Part shown: in pieces, positions 8,766 through 16,499 of the stretch
Layout of the letters: each line of letters starts with the position of its first letter
How positions within the stretch are numbered: position 1 is the first letter of the stretch
Assembly (NCBI GenBank): GCA_964513465.1
Contig: CAZEMR010000046.1
Span: 1-24,495 of the forward strand
Source of the DNA: CAZEMR01 sp964513465
Lineage (GTDB): Bacteria; Bacteroidota; Ignavibacteria; Kapaibacteriales; UBA2268
Length of the DNA: 24,495 nucleotides
Direction of reading: 5' to 3'
Program-made: the position numbers and the translations under genes
Notes under the pieces: model-generated
Told to the model about the DNA's origin: nothing
What the model saw: the letters and a program-made list of their open reading frames with translations, nothing else
Databases searched by the model: none

Positions 8766-9661
8766 CGCCCGGCGAATGCGAAGTTCAGCATCTTATAAGC
8801 CAGACGTGCCGCGGTCATATCGGCATGGTGAAACCCCTTGATGGGAGCGAGTTCCACGACATCGAAGCCGATAATTCTCTTGTCCAGCTCGTTCATCTGG
8901 CGGAAGATTTCGAGCGTCTCGCTGTATAGAAATCCACCTGGTTCGGGAGTGCCGGTCGCGGGCATAATCGATGGATCGAAATAATCCACATCGAATGTTA
9001 TAAACACCTGATCGGTAAGGGATTCGGCAACTTTGCGCTGCCAGTTATTGCCATGCAGTCCGCGCCTTATGGCCGATGCATAAAATGTGGTAATTCCTTT
9101 TCTGCGAATAAATTGCGCTTCCTCTGCGCATTGAGCACGTATGCCAACCTGGGTAATGCGTTCGGTCGGGAAAAACTCCGCCACTCGCGCCATCACGCAC
9201 GCATGAGAGTATTCCGAGCCCTCGTAGCTTTCGCGCAAATCCGAATGCGCATCGAAATGAAGGATGCACATATCCCGAAATTTTTCGTGGTGGGCCTGTA
9301 TAACTGCCTGAGATATAGTGTGTTCGCCACCCAGAGTAACCACAAATTTATCCATATCAAGAAGCCGGCGGATATTTGCCCGGATTTCGTCGAGCGCCTC
9401 GGAATTATATTTAAGGTTAAGATCGAGCGGTTCGAGCGTTGCAATCCCTTTATCGAAGCATAGTTCGCGATCGAATTCCTCATCATAAAATTCAACCTGC
9501 TGGCTGGCTTCGATAATCGACTCGGGCCCCTGCGAAGTGCCATGCCCATAGCTGGTAGTGTGCTCGTAAGGCACTGATACCACAGCTATTTCAGAGCGTT
9601 CAAAATCCGAATGTTCGCCCTCAAGTGCGAGAAAATTATTGTTAGTGCCAAGGGTTTTCAT
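8762..9661 (-). CDS. speB: Agmatinase (arginase/ureohydrolase family)
   Basis: Agmatinase hydrolyses agmatine to putrescine and urea in polyamine synthesis. The full binuclear manganese site is visible: His114 (GGEH), Asp137, His139 and Asp141 (DAHSD), and Asp224 and Asp226 (DVDYFDP). His153 (YSHA) and the C-terminal GFDVVELAP are also as in the family. The length of 299 residues is normal. I chose the ATG at 9659-9661 because GGCGGAG lies 5 nt before it; the open frame runs eight codons further. A related ureohydrolase activity (e.g. guanidinobutyrase) cannot be excluded, since no arginine decarboxylase gene is present here. The gene diverges from the DUF255 gene across 150 bp of AT-rich DNA. 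Confidence 0.88.
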   Translation of the reverse strand: MKTLGTNNNFLALEGEHSDFERSEIAVVSVPYEHTTSYGHGTSQGPESIIEASQQVEFYDEEFDRELCFDKGIATLEPLDLNLKYNSEALDEIRANIRRLLDMDKFVVTLGGEHTISQAVIQAHHEKFRDMCILHFDAHSDLRESYEGSEYSHACVMARVAEFFPTERITQVGIRAQCAEEAQFIRRKGITTFYASAIRRGLHGNNWQRKVAESLTDQVFITFDVDYFDPSIMPATGTPEPGGFLYSETLEIFRQMNELDKRIIGFDVVELAPIKGFHHADMTAARLAYKMLNFAFAGR

Positions 9662-9666
9662 GTTTG

Positions 9667-9673
9667 CTCCGCC
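9667..9673 (-). promoter_or_regulatory. Shine-Dalgarno site of speB
   Basis: GGCGGAG on the minus strand, 5 nt before the ATG at 9659-9661. It sets the start at that codon rather than at 9683-9685. Confidence 0.65.
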
Positions 9674-9811
9674 AGATTTCACCAAAATAATATATTTGCA
9701 AAATTAAAAAAAGATTGCCGGAATCTAAATATAAATTTCTGCAAAAAAATAAATGAGGCTTCGTATTCGTATTTAAAATAAAGTATTTACGAAATCAAAC
9801 GGCGCCCGCCA

Positions 9812-11893
9812 ATGAATTCCAACGATAAACCCGCATATTCCAATCGCTTAGCCAGCGAAAGCAGTCCTTACCTCTTGCAGCACGCAAATAATCCCGTCGA
9901 CTGGTATCCCTGGGGCGACGAAGCCTTCGAGGCCGCACGGGTTCAGGACAAGCCAATATTTCTTTCGATCGGATATTCCACCTGCCACTGGTGCCATGTG
10001 ATGGAGCGCGAATCTTTCGAAAACAAAGAAATCGCCCGCATGATGAACGAAACATTTATAAATATAAAGGTCGACCGCGAAGAACGCCCCGACATAGATT
10101 CGATCTATATGTCCGTATGCCAGATGCTTACGGGCGGTGGCGGCTGGCCGCTGACCATCCTGATGACTCCCGACCGACGGCCATTTTTCGCTGGCACATA
10201 TTTTCCGCCGGACAGCCTGCCCGGCCGCATCGGAGTCCTCGAACTTTGCCGCCGCGTAAAAAATTTATGGCAATTCCAGCGCGACGATCTGATGAACTCG
10301 GCGGAACAGATCACCGCCAGGCTCCGCGAGGAACCCGCTGGCGCCTCGCAATCCCTTGGCATTGAAACAATTCAGGACGCATTTCTCGAACTTAAAAAAA
10401 GCTACGACGAAAAACGAGGTGGGTTCGGCACCGAGCCTAAGTTCCCTTCGCCACAGAACTTCCGTCTGCTGGCGCGATACACAGACCGCACGGACGATCC
10501 GCAGGCCACAGAAATGGCCGCAAATACTATACTCAAAATGCGCGACGGCGGCATCTGGGACCAGATTGGCGGCGGCTTCCACAGGTATTCGACCGACCCG
10601 AAATGGCTGGTGCCCCACTTCGAGAAGATGCTCTACGACCAGTCCTGGATGATGATCGCCAGCGCCGAGCTATACCAGGCGACCGGTGACGACAGCTTTG
10701 CTGAAATAATCGCCGGAATCGACCGCTATGTCAGCCGCGACCTGCAATCTGGCGAGGGCATTTATTATTCCGCCGAGGACGCAGACAGCGAGGGCATCGA
10801 GGGCAAATTCTACGTATGGAACGCTTCGGAAATCATTGCCGCACTTGGAGATGACGCCGATCTGGCTATGGATTATTATAATATTAAGCCCGACGGCAAT
10901 TTCTTCCCTGAGCATGGCCAGGAGCTTCGCGGCGGGAATATCCTGCACCGCTCCGGCAATGCGGAAGAATTGCGCGAAAAATTTAATTTAAACAAAAATG
11001 AATTTAGCAAGAAAATCGATTCGATTAATCATAAATTATTCGAAATACGCGAAAAACGGGTGCGGCCGGGTCTCGACGACAAAGCGCTAACCGACTGGAA
11101 CGCAATGATGATAGCAGCGTATGCAATAGCCGGCCGCGCCACCGAAAAGGGCGATTATATATATAAAGCGCGCAAAGCTTATGAGTTTATAAAATCAACT
11201 ATGCGGACGCCCGACGGGCTGCTCCACCGCTGGCGACGCGGCGAAGCGGGCATCGATGCCATGCTCGACGATTACGCATTCCTCATATTCGCGCTTACCG
11301 AGCTATACGAAGCCACCTACGAACCCAGCTATCTATCTGACGCGCTTGAGCTTATGAGCGAGATGAACGACCGCTTTCTCGATCGCGGCAACGGCGGATA
11401 TTACAACAGCGCCGCTGGCGCGCGCGACCTCATCGCCCGCCGCAAGGACATCTACGACGGCGCGATCCCATCCGGCAACTCTATAAATATAACAAACTTA
11501 GTACGGCTGGCGCGGCTGACCGGACGCCGCGAACTCGAGGCCATCGCCCAACGCAATCTCGACGCATTCCCGGCGCAGATAGCCAACTACCCCGCCGGAT
11601 TCGCCGAAATGCTCTGCGGCCTTGACTTCGTGCTGGGGCCTTCGCACGAGGTGGTCATCGCCGGTGCGCCCGACGAATCGCGCGAGATGCTCGGCGAGCT
11701 TAGGCGCCGCTTCCTGCCGCGCAGCGTAGTGCTATACCGCGACCCCGCCCGGCCCGAAATCGACCGGATCGCCAAGTTCACAGCAGAGCACGGGCCGATC
11801 GACGGACGCCCCACGGCCTACGTCTGCTCGGGCTTCGCCTGCCAACAGCCAACAACAGACACCAAAGAAATGCTGAGGAGTTTGGGGAAATAA
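9812..11893 (+). CDS. DUF255 / YyaL-type protein: thioredoxin-like domain plus six-hairpin barrel
   Basis: The 693-residue protein belongs to the widespread YyaL / spermatogenesis-associated protein 20 family. The N-terminal thioredoxin-like domain (about 10-170) carries the family marks SPYLLQHANNPVDWYPWG, the CHWC pair (Cys58, Cys61), DREERPDID and GGGGWPLTILMTPD. The rest (about 190-690) is an alpha/alpha barrel like those of six-hairpin glycosidases and N-acylglucosamine epimerases, with GGGFHRYSTDPKWLVPHFEKMLYDQ split into typical blocks. The biochemical role of this family is not settled. No signal peptide is present, so it is cytoplasmic. The ATG lacks a strong ribosome site. The neighbours give no clear functional link. 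Confidence 0.9.
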   Translation: MNSNDKPAYSNRLASESSPYLLQHANNPVDWYPWGDEAFEAARVQDKPIFLSIGYSTCHWCHVMERESFENKEIARMMNETFINIKVDREERPDIDSIYMSVCQMLTGGGGWPLTILMTPDRRPFFAGTYFPPDSLPGRIGVLELCRRVKNLWQFQRDDLMNSAEQITARLREEPAGASQSLGIETIQDAFLELKKSYDEKRGGFGTEPKFPSPQNFRLLARYTDRTDDPQATEMAANTILKMRDGGIWDQIGGGFHRYSTDPKWLVPHFEKMLYDQSWMMIASAELYQATGDDSFAEIIAGIDRYVSRDLQSGEGIYYSAEDADSEGIEGKFYVWNASEIIAALGDDADLAMDYYNIKPDGNFFPEHGQELRGGNILHRSGNAEELREKFNLNKNEFSKKIDSINHKLFEIREKRVRPGLDDKALTDWNAMMIAAYAIAGRATEKGDYIYKARKAYEFIKSTMRTPDGLLHRWRRGEAGIDAMLDDYAFLIFALTELYEATYEPSYLSDALELMSEMNDRFLDRGNGGYYNSAAGARDLIARRKDIYDGAIPSGNSINITNLVRLARLTGRRELEAIAQRNLDAFPAQIANYPAGFAEMLCGLDFVLGPSHEVVIAGAPDESREMLGELRRRFLPRSVVLYRDPARPEIDRIAKFTAEHGPIDGRPTAYVCSGFACQQPTTDTKEMLRSLGK

Positions 11894-11924
11894 TAGAGTG
11901 GAATTGATATATAAAATGATTATA

Positions 11925-12038
11925 TTAAATATCGGAAATTTCGAAGGATCCATCAAGCATTTCGGTGTTTAAATAATTAAAATAGTTAAGAATAATCTTC
12001 GTTATTTCTAATTCATTAGAGGCCCAATGCCAGTTATT
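11925..12038 (-). pseudogene. Possible 3' remnant of a minus-strand gene
   Basis: A 37-codon open frame on the minus strand ends in TAA (11925-11927) and begins after an in-frame TGA, with no start codon near its 5' end. The C-terminal residues (NTEMLDGSFEISDI) look more protein-like than the usual AT-rich spacer of this window. It overlaps the first codons of the DUF4160 gene. It could be the tail of a gene interrupted when the DUF4160/DUF2442 pair arrived, or simply chance. Confidence 0.2.
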
Positions 12039-12296
12039 TCAATGTTTTACGGAATAATAGTATATTTATATTATTTCGACGATCGACAGCATAAGCTGCC
12101 GCATATTCACGCTGAATACCAGAACTACAAAATTGTTGTTGAAATAGAAAATTCTGAAATTTTGGCGGGTGAATTTCCTACAAACAAGTTACGCCTATTG
12201 CAAGCATGGATTGAAATTCATCGTGAAGAACTTCTGGCGGATTGGAAACTAGCCACTAACGGTCTGGAAATTTTCAAAATCGATCCACTTAAATAA
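12027..12296 (+). CDS. DUF4160 family protein (possible toxin-antitoxin partner)
   Basis: The 89-residue protein matches DUF4160: an N-terminal MPVISMFYGI, then PHIHAEYQNYKIVVEIE, a GEFP turn, and a C-terminal helix with WIEIHREELLADW. The conserved PHIHA is the most characteristic piece. The function of the family is unproven. The gene overlaps the earliest possible downstream start by one base (TAATG), and the next gene is DUF2442, a pairing found in many genomes and compatible with a toxin-antitoxin or similar small two-gene cassette; that role is inference. Its codons are AT-richer than those of the adjacent DUF255 and dusB genes, suggesting transfer. Confidence 0.85.
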   Translation: MPVISMFYGIIVYLYYFDDRQHKLPHIHAEYQNYKIVVEIENSEILAGEFPTNKLRLLQAWIEIHREELLADWKLATNGLEIFKIDPLK

Positions 12297-12297
12297 T

Positions 12298-12302
12298 GGA
12301 GG
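12298..12302 (+). promoter_or_regulatory. Shine-Dalgarno site of the DUF2442 gene
   Basis: GGAGG lies 5 nt before the ATG at 12308-12310, immediately after the DUF4160 stop codon. It argues against the overlapping ATG at 12296, whose own codons contain the site. Confidence 0.7.
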
Positions 12303-12307
12303 CTCTG

Positions 12308-12547
12308 ATGTTCCCATCATTAATAAGCGTTAAACCATTGAAACCATTGACACTTGAACTGGAATACGACAATGGCGAAAAGCGAATTATAGACTTATCG
12401 GGATTTTGTATCTCGCCTTTTTTCAAGCAACTCGAAGACTGGGAGTACTTCAAAAAGGTAAGAGTTTCAGGCGATGTTGTTGTTTGGCCAAATCAACAGG
12501 ATATTGCCCCGGAAACGCTTTATCTCGACAGCAAAAGAATCAACTAA
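12308..12547 (+). CDS. DUF2442 family protein
   Basis: The 79-residue protein fits DUF2442. It has the opening VKPLKPLTLELEYDNGEKR, the IDLSGF turn, a middle FFKQLEDWEYFKKVRV and the terminal VVWPNQQDIAPETLYL. Start chosen at 12308, because GGAGG precedes it and DUF2442 proteins begin a few residues before the VKPL motif; the ATG at 12296 would add four residues. It is translated directly after the DUF4160 gene, so the two are one transcript. DUF2442 proteins have been proposed as the partner of DUF4160, but which of the two might be toxic cannot be read from the sequence. The stop codon is 6 nt from the convergent dusB stop. Confidence 0.85.
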   Translation: MFPSLISVKPLKPLTLELEYDNGEKRIIDLSGFCISPFFKQLEDWEYFKKVRVSGDVVVWPNQQDIAPETLYLDSKRIN

Positions 12548-12553
12548 CCCCCT

Positions 12554-13585
12554 CTACGTCTTGCGTTTGGTGATTTTGGGGATGGCGGAGCTGTTGTGCG
12601 GCTCCAGGCGATCCTCGCCAACGAGGTATTCGTAGTAGTCGCCGAGCGTGCGCTCGATCTCGGCTAAGTCCTCCATTTCCACCAGCTTGCGGCGAATTGC
12701 CGAGGCATCGTAAAGCCCGCGCAGATAGCCGCTGTAATGCTTGCGGAATTCATACATTCCACGCGGAAATCCTTTATATTCAATGGTTAAGCGCAGGTGC
12801 TCCAGGCATACCTCTATGCGCTCGCGCACGGTGACGGGCGGCGGCACTTCGCCGGTTTCGAGGTAGCGACGCGCTTTTTTGAACAAAAACGGGTTGCCGA
12901 CCGCCGCGCGCCCGATCATTACCGCGTCGCAGCCGGTTTCGGCGAATGCGCGTCCGGCGTCTTCGGGGGTGCGGACGTCGCCGTTGAGAATCACGGGAAT
13001 CGAGACCGCGCCCTTGATGCGGGGTATCCAAGACCAGTCGGCCTCGCCGCGCATGGCCATATCGCGGGTGCGGCAGTGCACAGCCAGCGCGCGCGCCCCG
13101 GCTGATTCAATGCGCCGGGCGGCGTCTTCTATCACGATTGACTGCTTATCCCATCCGAGCCGTGTTTTGACGGTGACCGGGATCGAGACCGCATTGGCAC
13201 AGGCCTCGGTGATGCGCGCCATGGCGTCGAGGTCTTTCAATAGAGCGGCGCCCGCAAGATTGTTGACCACTTTTTTTACCCAACAGCCGAAATTGATGTC
13301 GAGTATATCCGCGCCTGCGGCCTCGACCATCTGCGCCGAGCGCGCCATTACCTCCGGGTCGGAGCCGAATATCTGGACTGCGACCGGGCGCTCGCTATCG
13401 ACGACCTCCATCTTGCGTTTGGATTTTTCGGCGTCGCGGATAAGCGCTTCCGAGGCAATGAATTCCGAATAAACGATGTCTGCGCCCAGACGCCGGCAGA
13501 TTATGCGGAACGGCAGGTCGGTAATGCCCTCCATGGGCGCGAGCAAAAGCCCGCGTTCGATATTTATTTTGTCACCGATTTTCAT
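12554..13585 (-). CDS. dusB: tRNA-dihydrouridine synthase (DusB-like)
   Basis: Dus enzymes reduce uridine to dihydrouridine in the tRNA D-loop using FMN and NADPH. The 343-residue protein has the TIM-barrel start LAPMEGITDLPFR, the catalytic Cys101 in DINFGCWVKKVV, the FMN-contacting VTVKTRLGW (Lys140), the HCRTR block at His170 and VILNGDVRTPEDA plus AVMIGRAAVGNPF at the phosphate-binding end. The usual Gly-Cys-Pro at the active site is Gly-Cys-Trp here, an uncommon change next to the catalytic Cys. The C-terminal helical domain is present. No strong ribosome site precedes the ATG. It diverges from the glycosylase gene; an 11-bp direct repeat, TCACCGATTTT, occurs at 13572-13582 and 13629-13639. 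Confidence 0.93.
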   Translation of the reverse strand: MKIGDKINIERGLLLAPMEGITDLPFRIICRRLGADIVYSEFIASEALIRDAEKSKRKMEVVDSERPVAVQIFGSDPEVMARSAQMVEAAGADILDINFGCWVKKVVNNLAGAALLKDLDAMARITEACANAVSIPVTVKTRLGWDKQSIVIEDAARRIESAGARALAVHCRTRDMAMRGEADWSWIPRIKGAVSIPVILNGDVRTPEDAGRAFAETGCDAVMIGRAAVGNPFLFKKARRYLETGEVPPPVTVRERIEVCLEHLRLTIEYKGFPRGMYEFRKHYSGYLRGLYDASAIRRKLVEMEDLAEIERTLGDYYEYLVGEDRLEPHNSSAIPKITKRKT

Positions 13586-13669
13586 ATATTACAAGTATTT
13601 GTGAATAAGTATTCTGCAAAACGAAAATTCACCGATTTTATTAAATTATTTCTAAAAATATTGAAAAAA

Positions 13670-14281
13670 ATGAAGTGTGAAATAATCATTTATAACAAAT
13701 CAAAGATATTGCCGCAGGAGTTCTATCTTCGGCCAACGCCGGAAGTTGCGCGGAATTTGATTGGAAAATTAATTTTTCGAAAATTTAAAAATGATTTATT
13801 AATCGGGAAAATTATCGAGACAGAGGCATACCTTGCCAAGGGCGATCCGGCCAGCCACTCGGCGCCCGGCCCGACGAAGCGCAACGAGGCGATGTTCGGA
13901 CCCGGCGGAACACTTTATATATATAAGATTTATGGAATTCACCTCTGCGCGAATATTGTCTGCGGAGCCGAGGGTGTTGGAACAGCAGTCCTGATTCGCG
14001 CGGTCGAACCGCTTGCTGGGATTGAACTTATGCAGCGCAACCGCGGAGTCGAAGATGTGCGGAAGCTATGCACCGGGCCAGGAAATTTCGCAAAGGCTTT
14101 CGCTTTGGGGCTGGATATGAATGGCCTGCGGCTCGATTCGGAGGATGTATACATACTTGATAATGAAGAAGTTGCCGACGGCGATATCAGGACCGGCCTG
14201 CGCATCGGCATCACCAAAGCTGCCGATCTTCCGCTGCGGTACTGGCTCGCTGGCAATGTATTTGTCTCGGGGAAAAGATAG
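13670..14281 (+). CDS. 3-methyladenine DNA glycosylase (AAG/MPG family)
   Basis: This enzyme removes alkylated purines (3-methyladenine and related bases) in base excision repair. The 203-residue protein has LRPTPEVARNLIGK, the active-site strand IIETEAYL with catalytic Glu52 and Tyr54, His63 at the spacing found in human AAG, the MFGPGGTLYIYKIYGIH block, and the GPGNFAKAF motif. I chose the ATG at 13670; a GTG at 13601 is also in frame, but it would add a lysine-rich 23-residue extension not seen in the family. AT-rich DNA of 84 bp separates it from dusB, which points the other way. Confidence 0.92.
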   Translation: MKCEIIIYNKSKILPQEFYLRPTPEVARNLIGKLIFRKFKNDLLIGKIIETEAYLAKGDPASHSAPGPTKRNEAMFGPGGTLYIYKIYGIHLCANIVCGAEGVGTAVLIRAVEPLAGIELMQRNRGVEDVRKLCTGPGNFAKAFALGLDMNGLRLDSEDVYILDNEEVADGDIRTGLRIGITKAADLPLRYWLAGNVFVSGKR

Positions 14282-14388
14282 GGAAGCAAAATTTATAAAA
14301 TTCACATTCTGCAGAATTCGAAATATCTGAATGAATAATTCGTAAAAAAAATAAGCAATCTGTTAATTATCCGACAAATCGACGTCTT

Positions 14389-14430
14389 TTTGGTTTAATT
14401 TAATAATATAATATGATAAATTTGTATAAT
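14389..14430 (+). promoter_or_regulatory. Putative promoter of the ompA-like / VWA operon
   Basis: TTTG (14389-14392) and TAAATTTG (14417-14424) resemble the Bacteroidota promoter (TTTG and TAnnTTTG), though the 24-nt spacing is longer than the usual 19-21. A perfect TATAAT follows at 14425-14430. The operon begins 31 nt further on. Sequence resemblance only. Confidence 0.35.
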
Positions 14431-14461
14431 CTCATGAATTAATAACTTGAAATAATTGCCT

Positions 14462-16483
14462 ATGAAAAAATTTTTACAACTTAGTTTAATAATGCTGTTT
14501 TCACTAACTCCGCTGTTCGGCCAGAAATACGCCGAAGAGCCGTGGCAGTCTCGACTCAGCTTCGGAGCAAACGCGGGCGTATCGTTCAATCGCCACAGCG
14601 CAGGTTTCCGCAATCTGCCGGGAATCCCATCGTGCTGCCCGCGCTACGAAAACGGCAGCGGTATCGGCCCGATGGCAGGATTATTCTTGGCATTCCCATT
14701 AACAGAAACGATCGAACTCCATATCGGCGGCGATTATGCCGATCGCAGCGGCGTGCTTAGCGCCATAGAGCCGGTCTATGTTTCCGGCCCCGACGGCAAC
14801 GGCTTTCCAGGCGAATTCGAGCATACAGTGGACGCATCGCTGTCCACAATCGGCGGCCTGGCAATGGCCAATTTCCGAGTTGGCAATTCCGTTCGCATCG
14901 GCGGAGGACTGCGCGTTGCGACAATTATGACCAAATCATTCGAGCAGCGCGAAGAAATCATCAGCCCTTCTTTCGGAGTATTCGAGGATACGGGCACCCG
15001 CATTCGCAATCAGTATTCGGGCGATATTCCCGACGCCTCGGCGCTGGATATTTCGCTGGTGGCAATGGTCAGCTTCGATCTTCCGCTCGATGCGGCTTAT
15101 GAATGGTTCCTCGTGCCCCAGGCGGGAATTCAGTATTCGCTGACTCCCGTATCGTCGGCTCTGGACTGGAATACCATTTCGCTGACCGCCGGAGCCGGCA
15201 TTCGCTATGCTCCGCGAGAAATTATACCTCCGGCGGCTCCGCCAATGGCGCCGCCTCGGCCAGGTCTGCCGTCAACTCCGCCTCCACCCGCACTTGCTGT
15301 GGATGTGGATGTTTATCATTTAACAAATGACAACCAGCGCGGCGAGGTATCGGAATTGCGTGTGGAAGAATTCCTGACTCGCAAGACCACCCCGATCCTG
15401 AATTATGTATTTTTCGAAGAAAACACCGCTGAAATCCCTCCGAGATATGAATTATTCGAAAATCCGGAAAAGACGCGCGATTTTTCGACTGATAAATTAT
15501 ATAATCAGAATTCGATCCAGATTTATCATAATGTTTTGAATATAATCGGCCGGCGACTCAAGGATAATCCCACAGCCACCATAAATATAACCGGCTGCAA
15601 CGCGGGCGAGGCCGAGCAGAATAATACAGAGCTCTCGCGCAGCCGCGCCGAAAACGTAGCCGATTATCTTGCCGGAGTCTGGGGAATCGACCGCTCGCGG
15701 ATGCAGATCGCCGCGCGGAACCTGCCGCAGGCGCCATCCAATCCGAATTCCCCCGAAGGCCGCGAGGAAAACCGCCGCGTCGAGATAAGCTCCGGCGCAC
15801 CGGCTATATTCGATCCGCTCGAGATCACCGATACCACCCGCGTATTCAATCCGCCTCAATTCGGATTCGCGCCCGAAGTCGAAAGCGAAATCGGCGTAAA
15901 CAATTGGGAATTACATGCGATATATGACAATGATACATTGCGGACTTTCTCCGGCAGCGGCACGCCGCCCGAGAACATACTCTGGAAGCTGGATGAGGAA
16001 TTTGCCCGCCAGTTGCGCGGAGGCCTCACCCAGCCCATCAGCTACCGTCTGGCGGTAGAAGACCACGCAGCCCAGGCAATGCAATCGCCCGAGAAATCCG
16101 TCAGCGTACGCAATCTGACTATATCCAACAAAGTCCGCGAACGCATCGGCTCCAAAGAGATCGACAAATTCAGCCTGATACTCTTCGGGTTCGACCAGGC
16201 AAGCCTCGGGCCGGAAAACAGAAGGATTGTCGAAAAAGCACGCAAGAGAATCGAAACTAATTCGACTGTAAAGATATACGGTTATTCCGACAGCATCGGC
16301 GACGAGGAATATAACGAAAGGCTGTCGCGCAGCCGCGCGCTATCGACCGCCCGCCAGCTCGGGCTGGACGCATCCGCGGCCGAAGCAATCGGCGAATCGA
16401 AACTATTGTTCGACAACGAGTTGCCCGAGGGCCGCATGTATTGCCGGACCGTCGTAATTGAAATCATTACCCCTGTAGAATAG
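14462..16483 (+). CDS. OmpA-family protein with beta-barrel-like N-terminus and two OmpA-C domains
   Basis: The 673-residue protein has a signal peptide (about 1-22, ending LFGQ), then a barrel-like region (about 23-250) rich in alternating beta strands. A proline-rich linker (about 254-280) follows. The first OmpA-C-like domain (about 312-443) keeps NTELSRSRAENVADYL, but the position of the peptidoglycan-binding Asp is degenerate (TGCNAGE instead of the usual GxTDxxG). The second (about 569-673) is canonical, with YSDSIGDEEYNERLSRSRA. Region 443-569 joins them. OmpA-C domains bind peptidoglycan, so the protein should link outer membrane to cell wall. Start at the ATG of 14462; a TTG six bases upstream is also in frame. 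It is 16 nt before the VWA gene, so the two are almost certainly one operon. Confidence 0.9.
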   Translation: MKKFLQLSLIMLFSLTPLFGQKYAEEPWQSRLSFGANAGVSFNRHSAGFRNLPGIPSCCPRYENGSGIGPMAGLFLAFPLTETIELHIGGDYADRSGVLSAIEPVYVSGPDGNGFPGEFEHTVDASLSTIGGLAMANFRVGNSVRIGGGLRVATIMTKSFEQREEIISPSFGVFEDTGTRIRNQYSGDIPDASALDISLVAMVSFDLPLDAAYEWFLVPQAGIQYSLTPVSSALDWNTISLTAGAGIRYAPREIIPPAAPPMAPPRPGLPSTPPPPALAVDVDVYHLTNDNQRGEVSELRVEEFLTRKTTPILNYVFFEENTAEIPPRYELFENPEKTRDFSTDKLYNQNSIQIYHNVLNIIGRRLKDNPTATINITGCNAGEAEQNNTELSRSRAENVADYLAGVWGIDRSRMQIAARNLPQAPSNPNSPEGREENRRVEISSGAPAIFDPLEITDTTRVFNPPQFGFAPEVESEIGVNNWELHAIYDNDTLRTFSGSGTPPENILWKLDEEFARQLRGGLTQPISYRLAVEDHAAQAMQSPEKSVSVRNLTISNKVRERIGSKEIDKFSLILFGFDQASLGPENRRIVEKARKRIETNSTVKIYGYSDSIGDEEYNERLSRSRALSTARQLGLDASAAEAIGESKLLFDNELPEGRMYCRTVVIEIITPVE

Positions 16484-16499
16484 ATAAATTGGTGCTACC

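Noticed and set aside
14282..14461. Origin of replication near parAB or upstream of the OmpA gene
   Set aside because: The spacers are AT-rich, but no DnaA-box cluster (TTATCCACA) is visible and no dnaA, dnaN or gyrB gene is present.
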